Below, in pieces: positions 43,601-50,777 of a stretch of 64,000 bases of DNA. The number at the start of each line of letters is the position of its first letter. The stretch's first letter is position 1. The notes beneath the pieces are model-generated. The model worked only from the letters and a program-made list of their open reading frames with translations, searched no databases and was not told the origin of the DNA. Both the position numbers and the translations under genes were made by a program. The DNA is taken from NCBI GenBank assembly GCA_002449845.1, contig DJXW01000042.1, positions 92,366 to 156,365 on the forward strand, written 5' to 3'. Origin of the DNA: Prevotella sp. UBA6994 (lineage in GTDB: Bacteria > Bacteroidota > Bacteroidia > Bacteroidales > Bacteroidaceae).

Positions 43601-43879
43601 ATGACCAAGAGCGGATTGTATGACAACTTCTCTGACGAGCGAACCAACATTTGCATGGGTGCAACCATCTTTGGCTTGACATCTTCAGCCACTAATGGAG
43701 CATCGGATATCTGCCTTGTAGATTTCGTGGAGGATGTTCAGAAAGACGTGATAGACGATATCTCCATCCCCACGGCTTATTATAAGTCACGTAATTATTA
43801 CAATCCAATGGGAATCAAGGTGAAACAACCCACTCGTGGAATTTATATATCGCAAGGCAAAAAAGTGTTAGTGAAATAG
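40694..43879 (+). CDS. Exported GH127/GH146-type beta-L-arabinofuranosidase
   Basis: 1,061 residues from the ATG at 40694, which begins a signal peptide (MKFQSVIRKFFPVMLAMFLP); an ATG at 40670 overlaps dsbD and adds eight residues. The (alpha/alpha)6 barrel has the zinc-thiolate set E358, C360 (GPESCNSN), C427 and C428 (GMWCCVGTG), where the second Cys pair includes the nucleophile in known GH127 enzymes. C-terminal beta domains follow, and the end (NYYNPMGIKVKQ, then RGIYISQGKKVLVK) looks like a type IX sorting segment. Removes arabinofuranose from pectin side chains or plant glycoproteins. Cotranscribed with dsbD, which may keep the catalytic cysteines reduced. Confidence 0.88.
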   Translation: MKFQSVIRKFFPVMLAMFLPSCMFAQSELYPHHFDLKEVTLLDGPFKTALERNNDLLLQYDVDRLLTPFIRQAGLSDKVGSSYQGWTSKHPKFVNWGDDSFNLEGHVGGHYLSALALAYAATPDASVRKAMKDRLDYMIQILKDCQDAYDKNTEGLYGFIGGQPINDVWKSLYSGNLSAFNRRGGWVPFYCQHKVLAGLRDAYLYGENTTAKELFRKLADWSVNVVSKLSDADMEAMLNWEHGGMNESLLDAYQLFGDKKYLTAAKRFSHKTMLNGMQSLNTTFLDGKHANTQVPKYIGFERIYENDATATNYRQAATNFWNDVANNRTVCIGGNSVNEHFLSRDNSHRYIDQLDGPESCNSNNMLKFSEMMSDRTHDAKYADFYENTMWNHILSTQDPLTGGYVYFTTLRPQGYRIYSQVNQGMWCCVGTGMENHSKYGHFIYTHDGKNTLYVNLFTPSELNNSTFGIRQETIFPYIETQASDLPTPSTATTNITFTKAGAYQLAVRHPAWAGAEYQITVNGVPVALNVTKGKSSYVFIDRDWKVGDVVRVYLPMELRYEECPNYTDFIAFKFGPVLLGAQTTATSADEASVTNLPYEQLQNVYGGEGRMDHAPGSRGTTMSLTKSPLLIGSRAQVLDRITVKDLRHLRFTIDASRPDVASYTWKQLELRPFYDIHHARYMCYWYQQTAENYANSDIAASEAANEALLKRTLDFVAPGEQQSEAGHEYSYSSTSSTGSYNSEHYRDAQRNGYIQYTLYNNEGIKDRLSILCRFTTADKGRMATLYVDGTAIADITIPSSYAGAESNGFYNIEYPIPANLMIDKDGNAKKKFVVKLQASATTLCPGLYFIRLMRDYDDHAYHFRANEWISGDNARVSASNISYDMDKNLIHVRQTGNNNICLMLDYQNKQYTVSNTQKYLVVKGTNLKTTNDASYLWWLNGINKWSQVSPNIVRSVNENGQTYQVIAWDMTKSGLYDNFSDERTNICMGATIFGLTSSATNGASDICLVDFVEDVQKDVIDDISIPTAYYKSRNYYNPMGIKVKQPTRGIYISQGKKVLVK

Positions 43880-43881
43880 CT

Positions 43882-44151
43882 ATGGACAAGAAACATTGGG
43901 AACTAAGGAAACTCCGTGAGGCAATAGAACGTGAGAGAAATTGGAAACCTGTCAAGTCGCTTGCCTTAAAGAAGGTGATAGACTACATTCATGGAATAGA
44001 AAAACCCAAGAAAGAAACGCTCGACAAGTTGTCTCTATTCGTTGGTTTCCAAGACTGGGATAGCTTCCAAAAAGCTTTGCATGGCGAAGCTGATGCCTCA
44101 GAGAACTACGACGACGGTGATGATGATGAACAGGTAATCTCTCACCCCTAA
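43882..44151 (+). CDS. Small helical protein (89 aa)
   Basis: Starts 2 bp after the GH127 stop. Basic helical N-terminus (KKHWELRKLREAIERERNWK), then IEKPKKETLDKLSLFVGFQDWDSF, a motif that occurs in small Bacteroidetes proteins and at the N-termini of some regulators, and an acidic tail (YDDGDDDEQ). HTH-like helices are possible. Function unknown; its position makes it the last gene of the unit before a terminator. Confidence 0.65.
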   Translation: MDKKHWELRKLREAIERERNWKPVKSLALKKVIDYIHGIEKPKKETLDKLSLFVGFQDWDSFQKALHGEADASENYDDGDDDEQVISHP

Positions 44152-44160
44152 AAACACCAA

Positions 44161-44193
44161 AAAGGACCATTTCTCAACGGAAATGGCCCTTTT
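44161..44193. terminator. Bidirectional terminator
   Basis: 13-bp stem AAAGGACCATTTC / GAAATGGCCCTTT with one mismatch and a 6-nt loop, A-rich before and T-rich after. It separates the rightward GH20-DsbD-GH127 unit from leftward rplS. Confidence 0.8.
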
Positions 44194-44217
44194 ATCGTTT
44201 TCAGGTTGAAAGGATTC

Positions 44218-44580
44218 TTACTTTGTTGACACATTAGTACGCTTCTCAGGAATACGAGCCTTCTTACCCGTAAGTCCACGAAGATAATACAACTTAGAGC
44301 GGCGAACTTTACCAATCTTGTTAACCTCAATGCTCTCGATGTTGGGAGACTCGATAGGGAAGATACGCTCTACACCTACGGTACCTGACATCTTACGAAC
44401 AGTGAAACGCTTCTTGTCACCATGACCGCAAATCTTGATAACTACGCCACGGTAGAGCTGGATACGCTCTTTTGAACCCTCGATAATTTTGTAAGCGACA
44501 GTGATTGTATCACCTGCCTTGAATGCAGGGAACTTCTTGCCGGTTGCAAATGCTTCTTCAGCAACTTTAATTAAATCCAT
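44218..44580 (-). CDS. rplS: 50S ribosomal protein L19
   Basis: 120 residues, normal length. Signature regions FKAGDTITVAYKIIEGSKER, YRGVVIKICGHGDKKRFTVRK and GVERIFPIESPNIESIEV, then KLYYLRGLTGKKARIPEKR. It lies at the 30S-50S interface. Single gene here, with the -7 box TACCTTTG on the minus strand at 44667-44674 and a leader of about 80 nt. In many bacteria it follows trmD; that is not so here. Confidence 0.98.
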   Translation of the reverse strand: MDLIKVAEEAFATGKKFPAFKAGDTITVAYKIIEGSKERIQLYRGVVIKICGHGDKKRFTVRKMSGTVGVERIFPIESPNIESIEVNKIGKVRRSKLYYLRGLTGKKARIPEKRTNVSTK

Positions 44581-44666
44581 TTTTTGTATAATTAAATTTG
44601 TTTATCGTTCCAACGCAACATGGCCAATAACTCTTCTACTGCCAGCGGTTACGCCGAAAAGCGGTG

Positions 44667-44674
44667 CAAAGGTA
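44667..44674 (-). promoter_or_regulatory. -7 promoter box of rplS
   Basis: Minus strand TACCTTTG upstream of rplS. Confidence 0.55.
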
Positions 44675-44748
44675 CAAAGATTTTAAGAATTATTCATCCC
44701 AAGTGCGTAATAATTTGTTTTTTTAACACAATTATCCTAAATATTTTG

Positions 44749-44756
44749 TACTTTTG
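44749..44756 (+). promoter_or_regulatory. -7 promoter box of the 5'-nucleotidase pair
   Basis: TACTTTTG, 22 bp before the ATG at 44779; supports that start codon. Confidence 0.55.
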
Positions 44757-44778
44757 CATGATTACCAATGATTTTCGT

Positions 44779-45546
44779 ATGAAAAATAGACTTTTTTTAT
44801 GGGGATGTGGCTGCTTGATGCTCATTGCATCTTCGTGTGGCTCTCATTATCAGTTGGCTGATGTCCAGAGAAGCAGGATTCTGATAGACAAGCATTATGA
44901 TACGCAAATAGACAACGATGTCACTGCTTTCCTCTCTCCTTATCGCTCTAAGGTTGATTCTATCATGAGTCCCGTAGTGGGTAGCATTGCGAAGTATATG
45001 GCTGCCAAAAAGCCTGAAAGTGAGATTTCCAACCTGTTGTCAGACATCCTGATATGGGGCGGAAAGGCATACGATGAGCATCCCGACCTTGCCGTTTATA
45101 ATATGGGAGGCATTCGTGCCGCTTTCGCCAAAGGCAAGGTTACATACGGTGATGTGGTGGATGTGGCTCCCTTTGAGAATAAGATTTGCTTTCTTACGCT
45201 CTCTGGTGATAAGTTGATGGAACTGTTTCAGCAGATTGCCAAGCGTGGAGGCGAGGGCGTGAGTCATGGCGTGCGTCTTGTCATTACGAACAATGGACAA
45301 TTGAAGTCGGCTCTGCTCAATGGGAAGGAAATCGACCCGCAAGCCTCTTACCGTATCTCCACACTCGACTACTTGGCACAGGGCAACGACGGATTGCTGG
45401 CTTTCAAGAGCGGAACAAACTTGAAATCGCCCCAAACTGTGGAAAACAACATTCGCTTCATCATCATGGATTATTTCCGTGAGCAAATGAAGATGGGGCA
45501 GGTGGTAGATGCCAATACAGAAGGAAGAATAGTTATTAACGACTAA
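44779..45546 (+). CDS. 5'-nucleotidase C-terminal-domain lipoprotein
   Basis: 255 residues with lipobox (CLMLIASSCGSHYQL; Cys20). The body is the substrate-specificity domain of 5'-nucleotidases: SNLLSDILIWGG, LAVYNMGGIRAAFAKGKVTYGDVVDVAPFENKI (shown in parts), and YRISTLDYLAQGNDGLLAF. The metal-binding N-terminal domain, which in full enzymes comes first, is missing and is instead encoded by the next gene (15 bp after). The two products probably act together at the periplasmic face to dephosphorylate nucleotides. Start chosen at 44779 from the signal peptide and promoter. Confidence 0.88.
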   Translation: MKNRLFLWGCGCLMLIASSCGSHYQLADVQRSRILIDKHYDTQIDNDVTAFLSPYRSKVDSIMSPVVGSIAKYMAAKKPESEISNLLSDILIWGGKAYDEHPDLAVYNMGGIRAAFAKGKVTYGDVVDVAPFENKICFLTLSGDKLMELFQQIAKRGGEGVSHGVRLVITNNGQLKSALLNGKEIDPQASYRISTLDYLAQGNDGLLAFKSGTNLKSPQTVENNIRFIIMDYFREQMKMGQVVDANTEGRIVIND

Positions 45547-45561
45547 ACCATAGATATAGGT

Positions 45562-46407
45562 ATGAAAAAGATATTGTTTGTTTGTGCTATATGTATCGTT
45601 TGCATGACGGAAGTCTCAGCAAAAGGAAAAAAGGAACTGACCATCTTGCACACCAACGACACGCATAGTTGTATCATGCCATTGAGTGAGAATCTGGCAG
45701 ATACGATGTTGGCGGGTAGGGGAGGATTTCTCCGCCGAATCTCCATGTTGAGGGAAGAGCGCAAGAACAATCCCGACTTACTCTATTTCGACAGTGGCGA
45801 CTTCTCGCAAGGCTCTCCTTATTATACTTTATATAAGGGTGACGTTGAGGTGGGATTGATGAACATGATGGGTATTGACGCTTCTACCATTGGCAATCAT
45901 GAGTTCGACTTTGGTATCGACAATATGGTACGATTGTTTAAGATGGCAAACTTTCCCATCCTTTGTTCCAATTATGATTTCTCTGGCACTCCCTTGCAGG
46001 GTGTGGTCAAGCCATATACCATCATCAAACGCAAGGGCATCAAGATTGGAGTCTTTGCCCTTAACCCTGAGTTGGAAGGACTCGTATCGGAGAAAAACTA
46101 TACGGGCGTGAAGTTCTTAGACCCGGCGAAAGTTGCCAACGAGATGGCTTCCCTGCTCAAGAAAGAAAAGAAATGCGACGTGGTGGTTTGCATTTCACAT
46201 CTGGGATGGACAGACGAATCATACTCTGACCAAAACGTGTTCTCCAAGACACGTGGCGTAGATCTTGTGTTAGGTGGACACTCCCATACATATTTCGACT
46301 CTTTGCGATACATCAAGGATGTAGATGGCAGGGAGATTCCTGTTGACCAAAACGGCAAGCATGGCATTTTCATAGGTAAACTGACGCTGACTTTCGATAA
46401 GAAATAG
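45562..46407 (+). CDS. 5'-nucleotidase metallophosphatase-domain protein
   Basis: 281 residues with signal peptide (ILFVCAICIVCMTEVSA). Metallophosphatase motifs in order: LTILHTNDTHSC, LLYFDSGDFSQGSPYY, TIGNHEFDFG, CISHLGWTDESY and VLGGHSHTYF, which supply the Asp, His and Asn ligands of the dinuclear metal site. It has no C-terminal 5'-nucleotidase domain; that domain is the preceding gene. Signal peptide but no lipobox. Likely hydrolyses nucleotides or similar phosphate esters together with its neighbour. Confidence 0.9.
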   Translation: MKKILFVCAICIVCMTEVSAKGKKELTILHTNDTHSCIMPLSENLADTMLAGRGGFLRRISMLREERKNNPDLLYFDSGDFSQGSPYYTLYKGDVEVGLMNMMGIDASTIGNHEFDFGIDNMVRLFKMANFPILCSNYDFSGTPLQGVVKPYTIIKRKGIKIGVFALNPELEGLVSEKNYTGVKFLDPAKVANEMASLLKKEKKCDVVVCISHLGWTDESYSDQNVFSKTRGVDLVLGGHSHTYFDSLRYIKDVDGREIPVDQNGKHGIFIGKLTLTFDKK

Positions 46408-46415
46408 GATTCATT

Positions 46416-46429
46416 CGTAAACGTTTACG
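46416..46429. promoter_or_regulatory. Perfect 14-bp palindrome, LacI-type operator candidate
   Basis: CGTAAACGTTTACG is fully symmetric with a central CG, as in LacI/GalR-family sites. It lies 57 bp upstream of the -7 box of the pectinase gene and 9 bp after the metallophosphatase stop. Confidence 0.45.
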
Positions 46430-46472
46430 TTTAAATTTTGGCAGAAACCATTGTTTTTTGTCATCTATCTTT

Positions 46473-46480
46473 TAATTTTG
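46473..46480 (+). promoter_or_regulatory. -7 promoter box of the pectinase gene
   Basis: TAATTTTG; the ATG follows at 46575 with a leader of about 90 nt. Confidence 0.45.
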
Positions 46481-46574
46481 CAGCAGAAAACAAATAATTG
46501 AGAAATTGTTTGAAATTCGCACGATTTTGCATCAAACTATTATAATATTATCTAATCTGCTAACAAATTAAAAA

Positions 46575-49500
46575 ATGGAAAAGAATCTAAAGCTCTTTGC
46601 GATGCTGTGTCTATTGGCACTTGGCTCGCTTGCCAGTCCTTCTATATTGCTGGCTGACACAACCGTTACGGCATTGTGGGATTTTCAAAACACGAACCCT
46701 TCTTCCCTTTCTGGTTTGAAGATTGAAGGAGCACAAGATCATGTGGTTTCTACCAACTCAAGCATCAACATGTTTGTCATTGCCAAGAGCGGTAAGTTTG
46801 CCGTTCGCACCAGTGACGCTCAGTTGAATGCCAACACGTATTTGCGTATTCCTGTTCAGAGCACAAGCGATGTGGTGACGATCGTCTCTTATCCTGGCTA
46901 TTACAACTATACTATCAATGGTGTTGCTGCTACTGCCAACACCACTAATCACACGGCTACTTCTGCCGAGGTAAGTGCTGGATTCGTACAGATTCAAGCT
47001 ACTTCTACTTGCTATCTTTATAGCGTGAAAGTGGTTCAGAAAGTGGCTTCAACGACTACTACGGCTTCAGCTACTGGTTTGTGGGATTTCCAAAACATGA
47101 ATCCTTCTTCTCTCTCTGGACTGAAGATTGAGGGTGACCAAGACCATGTGGCATCTACCAACTCAAACATCAATATGTTTGTCATTGCCAAGAGTGGTAA
47201 GTTTGCCGTTCGTACCAGTGATGCTCAGTTGAATGCCAACACGTATTTGCGTATTCCCGTTAAGAGTACAAGTGATGTGGTGACGATAGTTTCTTATCCT
47301 GGTTATTACAACTACACGATAAATGGTGTTGCAGCCACTGCCAACACCACTACTCACACGGCTACTGCCGACGAAGTAAGTGCCGGATTCGTACAGATAC
47401 AAGCTACTTCCACTTGCTATCTTTATAGCGTAAAAGTGGTTCAAAATGGTAGTTCTTCATCTTCTTCTTCATCTTCTTCCTCCTCTACAACGAGCAAGGT
47501 TACTGCCCTCTGGGATTTTGCCAACGTGAATCCATCTTCATTGAGTGGATTGGCAATCGAAGGTACACAGGGACATATCCCTTCTACCATTAGCGGTGTC
47601 AATATTTTCTGTATCGGACAATATGGCAAATTTGCACAACGTACCAATGATGCTCAGTTCAATGCTAAGACTACGTTGCGTGTTCCCGTGACCAGCACGA
47701 GCGATGTGGTGACCGTAACCAGTGACCCTGGCTATCATAATTACAATGTGGGTGGTGTGGCTGCTACGGCTGACGTTACCAATTACACAGCTACGTCAAG
47801 CGATGTGTCTGCTGGCTATGTGGTAATCTATGCCACGGGTTCTTCTTATCTCCAGAGCATTCAGGTGGTATTGAATAAATACTCAGGTTCTAGCTCATCA
47901 TCTTCGTCCTCTTCTTCGTCAAGTGGCTCTGCTACCGATAACACCACTTCCGCAAGTGGTTCGTTCACGGCAGTCAGCCAGAATTATTATGTAGTAAGTG
48001 TGGGTTCTGCCAGTGGTTTCCTTTCTGCGTTGAGCAAGGCTAACAGCAGCACGTCTTCTGGTCGTAAGTATATCTTCTTGCCCAATGGCACATACAATCT
48101 CGGTACCACTTGCTTGACCGCCATCACGGGCAGCAATATCTCTATCATTGGTCAGAGCATGGACAAGACCATTATCAAGAATGCTCCCGCAGTAGCCAAT
48201 GAGGGCATCAGCAAGACAGCTACCTTATTGAATAAAGGTAACAACAACTATTTCCAAGACCTCACCATCCAGAACGACCTTGATTATTACAATGCTGGTT
48301 CGGCTGGTAGAGCCGTTACCTTGCAAGATAAGGGTAACTATACCATCTGCAAGAACGTGAAATTGGTTTCTTACCAAGACACTTACTATAGCAACAACGC
48401 CAGTGGTTCGTTCTATTTCGAGGATTGCGACATTCAAGGAACGGTGGACTTCATCTGTGGTGGTGGCGACGTGTTCTTCAACGAGTGTACGCTGACCGTT
48501 AGACCACGCACGGCAAGTGGTTCGGGTAGCTGCGTGATTGCTGCTCCCTATACGCAAAGCTCATGGGGATATGTATTCAATAACTGTACGATATCCAACC
48601 AAGCAGCAAGCTACAGTCTGGGTCGCGCTTGGGGTGGAAGTCCTAAGTTGGCTTACATCAATACCACGCTCACCGCTCCTTCCAAGATTATCTCTACTCG
48701 TTTCACGGCTGCTGGCATGAATGTGGTTGCCAATAAGTTTGTGGAATATAATTCCATGAACACCAGTGGTTCTACCGTCTCTCCGTCAAGCAACGTAGTG
48801 AGCTTCACACAGGGCAGCACCACTAATAAGATGGAGACCATTCTCTCTGCTTCTGCCGCCAAGGGTTATGCACTCAATAAGGTGTTCACCAGTTGGTCTC
48901 CTAACGAAGATGCTGCACAACTCAAGGTAAGCTCTGTTTCACAGAGTGGCAGCACCATCAAGTGGTCAGCAGTATCTGGAGCCAGCTCTTACGCTATCTT
49001 CAAGGATGGTACGTTTGTGGCTATCGTGGGCAGTAGCACTACTTCTTATTCTATCAGTGCCACAGGTACATATACCGTGAGGGCATCTAACCCGATGGGT
49101 GGCTTTGGTACGGCAGGTAGTGTTACCGTATCAAGTCTCTCTTCTTCATCCAGTTCCTCTTCTTCTACCACCTCTTCCTCTAACATGAGCAGCTACGACA
49201 AGAATGCTCCCGTGGGTTGGGGTACGGTAGGTGGTTCTATCACTGGCTCAAGCAATAAGAATTCCGTGACGGTAACCACGGCAAGCGAGTTCCTCAGTGC
49301 AATGGCTGGCACGTCTGCCAAGACCATCTACGTGAAGGGTACGTTGACGTTTACAGGCAGACAGACCATCAATGGTGCACAAAACAAGACGGTCTATGGT
49401 CTCTCTGGTTCGTCACTCTCTAACACCACTCATACCTCTACCGTTGCCAATACGGGTATCTTGACCTTGAAGAACTGCTCTAACATCATCTTCCGCAACC

Positions 49501-50396
49501 TTACCTTCAAGGGGGCTGGCGCATACGACGTGGATGGTTATGATAACCTCACGCTTCAGGGTTGCCAGTATATCTGGATTGACCACTGTGATTTCCAAGA
49601 TGGTGTAGATGGCAACTTGGATTGCAACAATGGCTCCGACAATATTTGTGTTACATGGTGTCGCTTCCGTTATCTTATCTCTCCTTGGACTGGCGGCTCT
49701 GGCGGGAGCAGCGACCACCGTTTCTCTAACCTTTGGGGAAGTGGCGATAGTGCCGCAAGCAAAGACCAAGGTAAGCTTCGTACAACCTTTGCCAACTGTT
49801 GGTGGGATGAGGGATGCCGTGAGCGTATGGCCCGCATCAGGTTCGGACAAGTACATATCGTGAACTGCCTCTATTCAAGTAGTGTAGCCAACTACTGCGT
49901 GGGTGCAGGTTACAAGAGCAATATCTACGTGGAGAAGTCGGCATTCACAAGTTCAAAGGCACAGAAGATTCCTTGGAAGAATTGCGCTACAAGCAGTGGA
50001 TATACCGATTATAATATCACGATGACGGGCAACTCTGGTGCAAGTGACACGCAGTCTCGCAGTGGCAGCAATAGCTACTTCAATCCATACAGCTATTATA
50101 GTTATTCGCCAATGGCAGCCAGCAAAGTACAGAGTGAGGTTTCTACCTACGCTGGTGCTACGCTGAGTGTGACGGCAGGTAGTGGCGTGAATGCCAAGAG
50201 CTCGTTCTTCGACGAGGAAGAGGCAATGGCTGAGGTGACAGCTCTCAATGAGATAGATGCCGAGGCAGAGGTGGTGAACACAAGTATTTATTCAGCCAAT
50301 GGAACGGAGATTCCTGCTTACAACAAAGGCTTGAATATCGTGAAGACCACACTCTCCAATGGTAAGACCATCGTGAAGAAAGTGTTTATAAGATAA
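46575..50396 (+). CDS. Multidomain exported pectinesterase (CE8) - pectate lyase (PL1) fusion
   Basis: 1,273 residues with signal peptide. Three repeats of a roughly 120-residue beta module (about 33-153, 166-286, 310-430), probably carbohydrate-binding; repeats 1 and 2 are nearly identical. Poly-Ser linkers separate modules. CE8 domain at about 470-760 has LVSYQDTYYSNN and GTVDFICGGGD (catalytic Asp pair) and RAWGG. A Fn3-like domain follows, then PL1 at about 870-1190 with WIDHCDFQDGVDGNLDCNNG (calcium site) and RERMARIRFGQVHIVN (catalytic Arg). The end (NIVKTTLSNGKTIVKKVFIR) fits a type IX sorting domain. It would demethylate homogalacturonan and then cleave it. Confidence 0.92.
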   Translation: MEKNLKLFAMLCLLALGSLASPSILLADTTVTALWDFQNTNPSSLSGLKIEGAQDHVVSTNSSINMFVIAKSGKFAVRTSDAQLNANTYLRIPVQSTSDVVTIVSYPGYYNYTINGVAATANTTNHTATSAEVSAGFVQIQATSTCYLYSVKVVQKVASTTTTASATGLWDFQNMNPSSLSGLKIEGDQDHVASTNSNINMFVIAKSGKFAVRTSDAQLNANTYLRIPVKSTSDVVTIVSYPGYYNYTINGVAATANTTTHTATADEVSAGFVQIQATSTCYLYSVKVVQNGSSSSSSSSSSSSTTSKVTALWDFANVNPSSLSGLAIEGTQGHIPSTISGVNIFCIGQYGKFAQRTNDAQFNAKTTLRVPVTSTSDVVTVTSDPGYHNYNVGGVAATADVTNYTATSSDVSAGYVVIYATGSSYLQSIQVVLNKYSGSSSSSSSSSSSSGSATDNTTSASGSFTAVSQNYYVVSVGSASGFLSALSKANSSTSSGRKYIFLPNGTYNLGTTCLTAITGSNISIIGQSMDKTIIKNAPAVANEGISKTATLLNKGNNNYFQDLTIQNDLDYYNAGSAGRAVTLQDKGNYTICKNVKLVSYQDTYYSNNASGSFYFEDCDIQGTVDFICGGGDVFFNECTLTVRPRTASGSGSCVIAAPYTQSSWGYVFNNCTISNQAASYSLGRAWGGSPKLAYINTTLTAPSKIISTRFTAAGMNVVANKFVEYNSMNTSGSTVSPSSNVVSFTQGSTTNKMETILSASAAKGYALNKVFTSWSPNEDAAQLKVSSVSQSGSTIKWSAVSGASSYAIFKDGTFVAIVGSSTTSYSISATGTYTVRASNPMGGFGTAGSVTVSSLSSSSSSSSSTTSSSNMSSYDKNAPVGWGTVGGSITGSSNKNSVTVTTASEFLSAMAGTSAKTIYVKGTLTFTGRQTINGAQNKTVYGLSGSSLSNTTHTSTVANTGILTLKNCSNIIFRNLTFKGAGAYDVDGYDNLTLQGCQYIWIDHCDFQDGVDGNLDCNNGSDNICVTWCRFRYLISPWTGGSGGSSDHRFSNLWGSGDSAASKDQGKLRTTFANCWWDEGCRERMARIRFGQVHIVNCLYSSSVANYCVGAGYKSNIYVEKSAFTSSKAQKIPWKNCATSSGYTDYNITMTGNSGASDTQSRSGSNSYFNPYSYYSYSPMAASKVQSEVSTYAGATLSVTAGSGVNAKSSFFDEEEAMAEVTALNEIDAEAEVVNTSIYSANGTEIPAYNKGLNIVKTTLSNGKTIVKKVFIR

Positions 50397-50413
50397 TTTA
50401 AGTTTTAACAAAA

Positions 50414-50456
50414 ATCAGTACGGTATCTGAAAGCGGATACCGTGCTGATTTTTTAA
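50414..50456 (+). terminator. Rho-independent terminator of the pectinase gene
   Basis: CAGTACGGTATC / GGATACCGTGCTG stem with a short loop, followed by ATTTTTT. Confidence 0.85.
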
Positions 50457-50704
50457 TCTGTCTTACGCAGCTTGCCATCGGGAGCCTCGAATTTGAACTC
50501 GTGAGTGACACTCACGAGTTGAATTCCATCTGAGTTGAGTTTCTTTTTCAGTCATCGCCAGTAATTGTCAGCCTTCACATAATTCTCTTCATCGTTGATA
50601 GCACGTACGATGTCTATAGCTGAAAACCACCATTTGCTATTCTCTTCATCCCAAACTGCTCGTACCTCTCTATCGTTGAAAAATCGTATTGAGTTCTTGC
50701 TCAT
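50453..50704 (-). pseudogene. BRO-N/phage antirepressor fragment with an internal stop
   Basis: Reading leftward from ATG 50704: MSKNSIRFFNDREVRAVWDE then WWFSAIDIVRAIN, the start of the BRO-N domain. At 50552-50554 a TGA replaces the expected Trp codon in YWRW; after it the same frame continues with LKKKLNSDGIQLVSVTHEFK and ends at TAA 50453, well short of a full antirepressor. Its end overlaps the terminator of the convergent pectinase gene. It lies 74 bp downstream of the restriction gene, so it may be a relic of a mobile element that brought the restriction system. Confidence 0.75.
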
Positions 50705-50777
50705 ATCTTCTTCTTGAAATAGCCCTATTTTATTTATCCACAAACTCGTGAGAGATAACCAGTTACCTGATAAAAAT

